Positions 38,811 to 50,279 of a stretch of DNA of 64,000 nucleotides are shown piece by piece (the stretch's first letter is position 1; every line of letters starts with the position of its first letter). The stretch comes from Sapria himalayana (Eukaryota; Streptophyta; Magnoliopsida; Malpighiales; Rafflesiaceae): contig JAREIK010002042.1 of assembly GCA_029783825.1 (NCBI GenBank), positions 806,486-870,485 on the forward strand. The letters run 5' to 3'. Below the pieces are notes generated by a model. It saw only the letters and a program-made list of their open reading frames with translations, had not been told where the DNA came from and did no database searches. A program made the position numbers and the translations under genes.

Positions 38811-38994
38811 TTCTTATATGTCACCATCTACTATTACAAGGATATGTAATAGTCAAGTAATTACTAAATGACTAAACAATGTACCTTCATACTCAAATAA
38901 GAAGGGATAGGGGTCACACATCATCTCCTCGTGCTCTTATAAATATTAGTGCACATTCCAACCAATAAAAGATATTTTATATTAAATTATTCTT

Positions 38995-39236
38995 TTAATT
39001 TCTGCACCCCTAAGATTATGTTTCTGAACCCTAGTGTTCATACTTTCTATACACATTTCCACAATGCATATAAACAACATAATAGGGGGTACATATCGTG
39101 TAAACACATCAAAGCACACAAAAGATATACACAATGCATGATGGGATCTATCCTAGATATTCTCCTACCTACACAATGCATCAAAGCACACAAAAATGTA
39201 TACTTGCATTAAGTTTGCTCAACAATAAATAAATAA

Positions 39237-39279
<43 letters not shown>

Positions 39280-40640
39280 ATTGAAATCATGCCACAAATA
39301 GCTTTCTTCACACTTGTAGTTTTGTATATGGGTTTATCACTTGCATTGGACCTATACCTGAAAAGAAGGTCCCACAATGGAGTTAGCAAAGCTTAGTAGA
39401 GATAAACTTTTACATAGCTATTTTTCACTTAAGTATACATACAAGAATCATGCACACACATCAACAGACATTCAAGTATGATGTATACATGAATGTAAAT
39501 ATAGATGAAATATTTTTATACTCATATCCCGAGTCTCATTACTCTTTTACATATGCCTAAGCCAAGTGTGATATCTACTACTTATATTGGATATTATGTG
39601 AATATTGGACATTCTCCAGATAATGGTCATTCTTTGAGTACACTATGTAACTAAGTTTGGATATTATACTATTTTTAGCATGCAAAATTAATACCAAACA
39701 CATTATTAATTGACAATTTTGTACACATTTATTCGTGATATTCCCATACAAATGAAATGCAAGTATGTAATTCCGTATTTAAACCATATCATATGCATAA
39801 TTATAGCTAAATAATCATAAATCACAATGCAATATGGTATTCATATACATTTTATAATGTAATAACACAAAAATAGTAGACAACTTTTCACAAATATGGC
39901 TACACAGAGCTTCACAAATATTTTGGACTCGATCCAAATTCTTAGTTTTATTTTAGCCAAACATAGTAAAAGAATCAAATGGCTGAAATTTTCAGCCATA
40001 AATAGTATTTAATTTGGCCCTAAAATAGTCTTGAATAGAATTACATAATAGCCATTTATGGCCCTTTGGTGGAAAGAAATTAAAGTAGGAGAAAACACCT
40101 TCCTCTTGAAACATGAAGTACTAAAACTTCTTGATTTTAGTGCCTACACGAAGCTCTCATTGTGTGTATCAACTTAAATTCTTGGACTATTCTGCTTCTA
40201 TCCCAAAATACATGACTAAATTGGAAAAGACCAAACTCGAATCTTTGATTTTGTTTTCTTGCACTCTTCTTGCCCTTGTTTTCATTTTTCCAATTTTTTT
40301 CCGATTTTCTCATTTATTTTATTTTCATTAATTTATTATTATTATTTTAATAAAAATACATTTTTGGTAACTTGAGTCACCATTATATTTCCCATCATGT
40401 GACAACTAGTTGCCCTTATATGCAGCCACTTAGAAAATTCGTATTTTGCAGGTCCAATAACTTTGGGTCACTTGTAAATTTTCATTTGTCTATTTTTGTT
40501 TCAATATATACAAAATTTTGATTGTTTTAAAATTTAACAAAATTTTTCAAAATAGGTATATTTATGACACAAATTGAAGGGTGAAATCAATTTTATCATC
40601 CGAAATCTAGAAAATTTAAACTTTCTCTTATGACAATATT
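38995..40640 (-). mobile_element. Second gypsy-like leader/LTR copy, cut off by the (TTC)n tract
   Basis: 38,995-39,170 matches 35,020-35,160 (CCTAGTGTTCATACTTTC, then CATCAAAGCACAC). 39,185-40,640 aligns along its length with the LTR at 37,400-38,720: matching landmarks include CACAATGGAGT, ATTCAAGTATGATGT, TTTTGGACTCGATCC, GACTAAATTGGAAAAGA, CTCTTCTTGCCCTTGTT and CCCATCATGTGACA. Divergence is roughly a quarter of bases by eye. The last ~140 bp of the LTR, including the polypurine tract, are missing: the copy passes directly into polypyrimidine sequence. A (TA)n run expanded at 39,245-39,273. Confidence 0.7.
39245..39273. repeat. (TA)n microsatellite preceded by AATA/TAAA units
   Basis: AATAAATAAATAAATATAAATATAAA is followed by a pure TA run, inside the second LTR copy; the first copy lacks it. 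Confidence 0.9.
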
Positions 40641-43600
40641 ACTATTTTTTCTTCTTTATTTATTATTATTATTCTTCATTCTCTTCTTATTTTTATTTTT
40701 CTTCTTTTTTTACATCTTTTTTTTCTCCTTTTTAATCTTCTTTTTTATCTTTTTTCTCCTTCTTCTTTTTTTTCTTTTTTTTTCTACTTCTTTCTTTTCT
40801 TCTTTGTTTTTTTCTTTTTTTTTTATTTTTTTCTTCAATCATCATCATCATCATCATTGTCATCATCATCACGTCCATATTCTTTTTCATTTTTTTCTTC
40901 ATTTATTTTTTCATTATTATGATCATAATCAACAGTTCTTATTTTTTCACTTTATCTTCATCTTTTAATCCTATTTTTATTCTTCTTCATCTTTGTCTTT
41001 TGTTTCTCTTCTTCTTCATCTCAATCCTCATTTTTCTACTTCTTCTTCCTCTTCACTTTCCTATTCCTCTTTCTTTTCTTCAACTTCATATTCTTCTTCT
41101 TTTTCTTCTTTTTATTCTTCTTTTTTTTCATCATCATAATCATCATCATCATGCTTTTTTTCTTATTCTTATTCCACTCTCTCTTCTTATTATTCATAAT
41201 CATAAACATTGACACCTTTTATTTTTCTTCAACTTCTTATTCTTATCATTCTACTTAATCATATTGTTCTTCTTCTTCTTCTTCTTCTTCTTCCTCCTCC
41301 TCCTCCTATTCTTCTTGTACTTCGTCTCCTTATTATTATTATTCTTCTTCTTTGTGTTCTTTTTTCCTTTTCTTTTTCTTCCTTTTATCATCATCATTAT
41401 TCTTCTTCGTATTCTATTTATTAATATTCTTTTTTATTTTAGTCTTCTTCTTTTTTTTCATATTATTATTATTATTCTTTTATTATTCTTCTTTTTAAAC
41501 TTAGTCTTCTTCGTTTTCTTCATATTATTATTATTATTCTTTTTATTATTATTCTTTTCATCTTAGATTTCTTCTATTTCTTCTTATTATTCTTCTTATT
41601 TTTCATTATCATCAATATCTTCTTATTCTTCTTATTGTTCTTCTCTGCCATCTTCTATTACCTAATTTTCTTCTTCTTCTTCAACTTATTCTTCTTGTTA
41701 CTTTTTTTTTGTTTTTTTATTCTTCATATTTCTCTTCTTCTTTTTTTTCATATTCTTTTTATTCTTCTTGCTTTTCTTCTTTTTTATAATTCTTATAATT
41801 CTTATTTTTATTATATTTCTTTGTTTCCTTCTTCTTCCTCTTCTTGTTACTCTTGTTCTTAATCCTTATTTTCTTGTTCTTGTTCTTGTTCTTATTCATT
41901 TTCTTCTTTTTTTTTCTAATTTTTTCGTTCTCCATCTTCTTTTTATTTTAGATTTTTTTTATCTTCTTATTCCATTTTTCTACTTCTTTTTTTGATATTC
42001 AACTTTTTATTTTTTTTCTTATTCTTCTACTTGTTCCACTTTTATTTTTATTATTCTTCTACTTCTTCCTCTTCACATTCATCTTCATTTTTTCATTTTT
42101 TTCATCAATATATCTTGCTTCCATTTTCTCTTATTCTACTACTACTACTACTTCTTCTACTACTACTACTACTACTTATTGTTCTTTTTCTTTTTTTACC
42201 TTCTTCTTCATTTCCTTTTTACATCTTCTTCTTATTTATCTTTGCTCTTCTTCTTCCTCTTCTTCTTTCTCTTCTTCTACTACTTCTTCTTATTCCTCTT
42301 CTTATTTTTCTTCTTCTACTTCCTCTTCTTTTTTGTTTTCTTGTGTTTCTTATTCTTCTCATTATTCTTTTTTTTCTTTTTCTTCTTCCACTTCATCTTT
42401 TTCATTATTTTATTTATTTATTTTTCTTCATATTCTTATTCTTCGTCTTCTTTTTCTTCTTCTTCTTTTACTTATTCTTCTTTTTTCTTCTTCTTTCTCT
42501 TCTTCTTATTCTTCTTCCTCTTCATTATCATCATCACCTTCTTATTTTTATTTTTCATCTTTCTATTCTTCATCATCATTATCTTCTTTTTACTCATCAT
42601 CATCATCATCATCTTCTACTTCCTTTTCTTATTCATATTTATCTTGCTCTTTTTCTTTTTCCTCTTCATCTTAATATTCATATTACCCTTCTTCTTCATT
42701 TTATTATTATTATTATTATTTATTCTTTTTATGTCTTCTTCTTTTTTTAACTTCTACGTCTTATTCTTCCTCTTCTACCTGCCCAATATTTTTTCTTTAT
42801 TTTTTTTCTTCATTTTCTTTATCTTATTCTTGTTATTCTTTACTTCTTTTTATTCTTCTTTGTCTATTTCATTTTCTTTTTCTTTTTTTTCTTCATCATC
42901 ATCATCATCATCATCTTCTTTTTCTTCTTCTTGTTTGACTTCAACCTATTTTTCATCTTCATCTTTTCCTTGATCACAATAATAATCACCATCGACATCT
43001 TATAAATTCTTCTCTTTATCCTTTTCTTCATCCTATTTTTTTTCTTTTTCTTTTTTCTTCTTCTTCTACATTTTATCTTTATATTTCTTTTCTTCTTCTC
43101 ATTCTTCATTTTATATTATTATTCTTTCTATTTCTCTTTGTCTTCACTTTCTTTTTCTTCTAATTTGTTTTTTTCTTCTTCATATTCTTCAACTTCTTCT
43201 TCATATTCATATTCCTTTTTCTCTTTTTCTTGTTCTACTTATTGTTCATATTCTTCTTCTTTTTTTCTTCTTCAACATCAACTTTTTTTATTATTCAAAA
43301 TATTTCTCTTCTAGTTTCTATTCATCTTATGCTACTTTTTGTTATTCTTCTTTTATTTCTTATTCTTCTTGTTCTTCTTGTTCATCGTATTCTTCTTACT
43401 CATGTTCTTTTTTCTTCTTTTCCTTTTCTTCTCATTTCTCTTCTTTATCTTTTTCTAATTCTTCTTCCTTTTTTCTATTTCTTCTTAATCATCTTGATAT
43501 TCTTCATTCTCTTCTTCTTATTATGATTTTTATTTCTTTTATTCTTTCTTCTTCTTCTTCATTGTCTTTATTTTATATTTCATTTACTTCTTTTTATCTC

Positions 43601-46225
43601 TTTATCTTATTATTATTCTTCTTTAATTTCTTTTCTTTTTATTTTTTTTCTTCTTCCTATTTTGTTGTTTTTCTTCCACCTATTTTAATATTAATCATGA
43701 TCATCATCATCATCTTCTATTTCTCCACTTTTTTTGTTCTTCTTATCATTATCCCCCCCCCCCCTCTCTTCATCATCATCATCTTCTTCTACCTCTACAT
43801 ATTATTTTTTTTTCTTCTTTTTCTTTTTTTATCTTCTTATTCTTTGACTTCTTTTTCTTCTTCTTTTTCATCATGCCCATCTTCATCATCAACAAAATCA
43901 TAATCATCATCTTTTGTTTCTTTTTCTCATTTTTCATCATCATCATCATCTTCTTCTTCTTTTTCCTCTTTATCTTTTTTTTTCTTCTTTCTCCCCCTTT
44001 TTCTTCTACTTCTTTTTCATCATCTTCTTCATTTTTTCCCTTTTTTATTTTTCCTTTTCTTCTTTTTCTTTCTATTCACCTTCCTATTCCTTTTTCTTCT
44101 TTGTCTTCATTTTTTTGTTCCTTTTTCTTTTCTTTTTCTTCTACTTCTTATTCTTCATTTTTTAATGTTCTTCTTCTTCCTCCTTATATTTATCTTCATT
44201 TTCTTTTTCTTTTTCTTCTTCTTTTTCTTTTTCTGTATCATCTTCCTTATCTTCTTCTTCTTCTTCTTCTTCCTAGTCTTTTTGTTCTTCTCATTCTTCT
44301 TGTTCTTATTCTTCTTTTTATTCTTCTTTTTTTTCTATTTTATTATTTTCTTCATCTTGTTCTTCATCCACTTTCTTTTAAATCTTCTCCTTCTACTTTT
44401 TCTTCAAATCTATTTTTCATTTCTCTTCTTCTTTTATATTTTATTCTAATTTATTTATCCTTGCTCTTTCTCTTCCTCATATTCTTCTTATCTTATTCCT
44501 TTTCATCATCATCAACATCTCCATCCCTTGCTCCTTGTTCATCATTTTTTTATTCTTCTTCTTTATTTTCTTCATCAAAAACAAAAACATCATTATCTTA
44601 TACTATTCTTTTTCATTTTCTTCATCTTCATGAACTTTTTTCTCATCATCAACTTATTCTTTTTTGTCTTCTTTAACTTCTTCTCCTTCTTGATCTTCAT
44701 CTTTTTTCTAACTTCTTCATCTTATTTTTATTCTTCTTGTTTATCTTGTTCTTCTTTCTTTTCTTCTTCTTATTCTTTTCATTCTTCATCCACTTCTTCT
44801 TTTTATTCTAATTCTTCTTCTATTATTTGTAATTTATCTTTTTCTTCTTCTTCTTATCATTCTTCTTCTCCTTCATCATCATCATCATCATCATCTTTTT
44901 GTTCTTCTTATTCTTCTTCTACATTTTTATATGCATCATCTTTTTCTTATTACACAAATTCTGCTTATTACTCTTCTTCTTTTTTTTATTCTTCTTACTC
45001 ATCATCATCATCATCATCTTCTTCTTCTTCTTTGTGTTCTTTTTCTTCCTCATATTATTATTATTCTTCCTTTATTAATATTCTTTCTTTATTCATCTTT
45101 TCTTCTTTGGCTTCCTTTTCTTCTTCTTTTTCTTCTTTTTCTTTTTTTTTCATTCTCCTTTTTTTCTTATACCTCTACATCTAGTTTTTCTTCTACCGCA
45201 TCTTCTTTTTCTTCCTCTTAATTTTTTCTTATTTTTCATCTTCATCTTTTTCTTCATATTCATCTTCATCTTTTTCTTCTTCTTCATTTTCTTCATCTAC
45301 TTATTCGTCTTCTTCTTCTTCTTCTTCTTTTTCTTTTCTTCTTCTTTTTCTACTACTTCTTGTTCTTCTTCCTTTTTTCTCTTTATTTTTATTTTTTTTC
45401 ATTCATTTACTATCCACTTCTTTATTATCAATTTCTCCATCTACTTATTCTTCTTCAATTTTCACTTTTTCTTATTCTTCTTTTTCCTCCTCTTTATATT
45501 CCTCTTCTTATAATTCATTTTTCTTTTTCTTCATTGTCTTTTCTTTTGTATCATCATCACCATTTTTTTTCTTCATCTTTTTGTTCTTATTATTCTTCTT
45601 ATACTTCATCATTATTATCATCATCTCCTTCATTATCTCTTTCTACTTCCTCTCTTCCTCCTCCTCCTCTTTTTGTTTTTCTCATTTTTCTACTTTTTCT
45701 TCTTCTTCCTAATCTGCTTAATCATCATCATCATCTTTTTCGTCCTCTTCTTATTCTTGTTCCCTTTATTTTTTTTCTTTTTCTACTACCACTACTTCTT
45801 CTGCAACTACTACTACTTCTTCTACCCTTTTTTTCTCTTCTTCTTTCTCTTAATCTTTCTATATGTCTTTTTTTATTCTTCCACTTCATCTTCGGCATCT
45901 TATTGTTCTTCTTATTCTTCTTCTACTATTTCTCCTCATCCTTTTCTTTTTTAACTTTTAATTGCTCTTGTTCTACTCAATTCCCTTCTTCTTCCATTTC
46001 TTATTTACCTTCATCTTCTTCTTTTTCTTCTTCATTTACTTTTTTATCTTCTTCAAATCATTTTTCTTATTCTTTGTATTCTCTCTCTTCAAGTTATTTT
46101 TACATCTTCATATTTTGCCTTTTATTCTTTCTCATTTTGTCACTCTATATCTTATTTTTCCTATTATAATTATTCATCTTCATTTTTTCAATTTCACATT
46201 TTTGTTATTCATCTTTTTCTTCTTC
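40641..46225. repeat. Polypyrimidine (TTC)n tract B, about 5.6 kb
   Basis: The plus strand is nearly all T and C with interspersed A. Units are TTC, TTA, TCA and TTTTC in a changing mixture. Local purer patches occur: (ATC)n at about 40,846-40,870, 42,595-42,613, 42,893-42,913 and 44,877-44,895; (CTA)n at 42,136-42,178; and a run of 13 C at 43,752-43,764. All long open frames on the plus strand are phenylalanine/leucine/serine/isoleucine low-complexity by-products, and those on the minus strand are lysine/arginine-rich. No start context, domain or stable frame supports a gene. Same orientation as tract A. Confidence 0.97.
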
Positions 46226-48740
46226 CTATCTATATATTAGATAGATAGACAGAAAGATAGACAAATAAATAGATAAATATATAGATAGAAAGAAATACAT
46301 AGATATACTGATTAATAGATAGATTGATAATTAGATTGATAGATAGTTGATAGACAGTTTGATAGAAATATTGATAAACATATTGATAGACAAATTAATA
46401 GATAGATTGATAAATAGATATATAGATAGATTGATACATACATTGATAGACATAGAGATAGAAAGATAGATAGACACATAGATAGTCAGATAGATAAACA
46501 AATAGATATAAAGATAGATATATAGAAAGATATATAGATAGATATATAGATAGATATATAGAAAGATATATAGATAGATATATAGATATATAGATAAACA
46601 GATATATAGTGAAATAGATAAACATAAAGATAGAGAGAATGATAGACACAAAGATAGATAGATAGATAGATATATATATATATATATATATATATATTGA
46701 TTTATTGAAAGATAGATATATAAAAATACTAATAGATAGATAAATAGATATATAGACAGAAAAATAGACATATAGACAGATAGCCAAATAGCCAAACAAG
46801 CAAAAAGTCTGATAAAAAGATAGACAAATAGATTGAAAAATAGACAGACAAATAGAAAGGCAGACAAATAGACTAATTGACAGACAAATAGACAGCCAAC
46901 CAGGCAGACAGTCAAGCACTTAGATAGTCAAGTATGTAGATAGATCGACACACAAACATATAGATAGACAATTAGATAGAAAAATAAAAATATAGGTAGA
47001 CAAATTTATAAATTGATAGATAAATAGATTGATAGATAGACAGATAAATATATAGATAGATAGATTTATATATAGATAGATAGACAGATAGATAAACAGA
47101 TAGATAGATAGAGAAATAGATAGACGGGCACATAGATAGATAGACTAATAGATAAACAGATTGATAAATAGAATAATAAATAGATTGATAGACAAATATA
47201 TAGACATATAGGCATACAAATTGTTAGATAGATAGATAGTTTGATAGACATATATATAGATAGACTGATAGACTGATAGATATATAGATAGATAGATATA
47301 TAGAAAGATAGATAAATGAATAGATAGACAGATAGATTGATTAATTAATTGATTGATAGATAAATAGATTGATAAATAGATTGATAGATAAATATATTCA
47401 TAGATAGAGAGATTGATTGATAGATAGATAGATAGATAGATTGATTGATATACACATTGATAGATAGATTAATAGGCATATGGTTAGAAAGATTGGTAGA
47501 CAAATAGAAATATAAATTGATAGACGAATAGAAATATAGATATATAGACATATAGATATCTAGATAGATAGACAGATATATATATATATATATATATATA
47601 TGTAGATAGTTAGATAAATAGATAAATATACAAAAGAATATATAGATAGGTATATATATATAGATATGAATAGATAGATAGATTGAAAGATTGAAAGAAA
47701 GAAAGATAGATATACAGATTAATAGATAGATATATTGATAGATATATGGATAAACAGATAGATAGGCAGATATATATACAGAAAGATAGTTAAAAAGATG
47801 GAAAAATAGATAGATTAATTGATATAATGTTAAAAGCTTAATAGATAGATACATAGATTGACAAATAAAGAGAAATATAGATTGATAGATTGATAAATAG
47901 ATAGATAGATATAGAGAAAGATAGGTATACAAAAAGATAGAAAGATATCCAGATATATCGACAAACATAAAGATAGATAGATAGATAAATCGATATAGAG
48001 AAAAATATATAGATAGAGAGATAAACAGACAGACAGATAGATAGGCAGATAAATAGAGAGATAAATAGATAGATATATGTATGTATGTATGTATGTATAT
48101 AAACAGAATGATAGATAAATAGATAGACAAATTGGTAGATAGATGGATAAATACATAAATAGATAGATATATTAATAAATAAATAAATAAAAATAAATAT
48201 ATATAAATAGTTAGACAAAAAATATATAGATTATCAGATAAATAGATAAACAAATAGATAGATAGATAGACTAATTGTGAGACTAATAGATAGCTAGATA
48301 GACAGACAGATAAATAGACATTTAGATAGATAGATAGATAGACATACAATTAGTTAGATAGATATATAAAAAGATAGATTGTAGACAGATAGATAGACAT
48401 AAGAAAAGATAGACTGGTCAAAAGATAGACATATAGATAAATAGATAGATATATAGATAGATAGTCAAATAAATAGATAGACAGATAGATAGACAAATTG
48501 ATAGATAGATAGATAGACAGATAGATAGATTGATTGATTGATTGATTGATTGAAAGATAAACAAACAGACAGATAGACAGATAGACATATAGATAGATAG
48601 ATAGACAAATAGATAGATAGAATAATAGATAGAATGATATAGAGATTGATAGATAGATTGGTAGATAGACTAATAACTAGATTAATTGATAGATAGATAG
48701 ACATATAGATAAGCAGATAGATATACAAATAGATAAATAT
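46226..48740. repeat. (GATA)n/(GACA)n block, GATA orientation
   Basis: About 2.5 kb of degenerate GATA with GACA, GAAA and AATA variants on the plus strand, starting right at the end of tract B after a short CTATCTATATATTAGATAG hairpin. TA runs interrupt it at 46,670-46,697 and 47,577-47,601, a GTAT patch at about 48,075-48,100 and a GATT patch at 48,528-48,550. Minus-strand open frames of up to 334 codons (repeats of YLSI) arise only from the repeat. Confidence 0.97.
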
Positions 48741-49640
48741 ATGTCTATAATTCTATATGTCTATTCATCTATCTATTTAACTATCTATCTTCCTGTCTGT
48801 CTGTCATTCTATAAATATGTCTATCTATCTATCTTCCTATCTTTTTATCTATCTATCTATCTATCTTTGTATCTATCTATCTATGTATATGTATATTTAT
48901 CTATCTATCTATCGATCTATCTAAATGATTCTCAATCTAATTATCTATCTATCTATCTCTATGCTTGTTTATTAGTCTATATGTTTATGTGTGTCTATCC
49001 ATCTATATGTCTTTTTATTTATTTATATGTTTATCTATCTATATGTCTATCTTATTATCTGTTTACCTATATATATATGTATATATTTTTATCTTTATAT
49101 CTAACTATATATCTAACTTTATTAATTTATTAGTCTATCTATCAATATATCTATTTTTCTATCTATCAATCTCTCAATCTATGAATATATCTATCTATTT
49201 ATCTTTCAATCAATCTAATTTAGTAACTCACTAACAATATTTATGTCTATATATCTATCTGTCTATTTATCTATATGTCTAACTATATAACTATCTTTTC
49301 TATTTATCAGTCTATTATCTCAATTTATATCTGTCAATATGTTCATCTATCTACCTATTTATTTGTCTAAAGTCTATCTATTTATTTGATTATCTATCTA
49401 TATATATATATATATATCTCTCTTTCAATATGTCTATCTATATAACTATCCAAATATCTATCATCTATCAGTTTATAAGTCTATCAATTTATTCACTTAT
49501 CTATATATCTTTCTATTTTTCTTTTAGTCTATCTATCTATCTATATATCTATCTATTTATTTATCTATTTGTCTATTTTGTTTATCCATCTATTTCACTA
49601 TCTATTTGTCTATCTATATATCTTTCTATATGTCTATTTG

Positions 49641-49683
<43 letters not shown>

Positions 49684-49774
49684 ATCAATTAGTCTATTTG
49701 TCTATCTATCGATATGACGATCCGTAGATCTATCTAACTTTCTATCTATTTATCTATTTGTAAATCTATCTATT

Positions 49775-49813
<39 letters not shown>

Positions 49814-50247
49814 CTCTATTTATCTATTTATCTATTTTTCTATCTATCTATTTATATGTCTGTCTATCTATATATTTGTCTATCTATCTAAGCATCAATA
49901 TATCTATCTCTATTTCTATATATTTTTCTATTTGTGTTTTTTCTATCTATCTATCTGTATATCTACTTATCTATCTATCATTCAGTCAATCAATCAATCT
50001 AACTAACTAACTAACTAACTATCTATCTATATCTATATCTCTCTATTTATCTACCTATTTAACTATCTTTTCTATAATATCAGTCTATTAGTCTATCTAT
50101 CTGTCAATATGTCTGTCTATCTACATGCTTATTTGTCTACTGTCTATCTATTTATTTTATTATATATCCATGTGTCTATCTTTCAATCTATTTATCTCTT
50201 TATTTATCTATCTATATATCTATATATTTCTATATCTGTCTATCTAT

Positions 50248-50279
<32 letters not shown>

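Noticed and set aside
40630..46240. Many 80-270-codon frames in tract B
   Set aside because: Low-complexity translations of polypyrimidine DNA, overlapping in all three frames.
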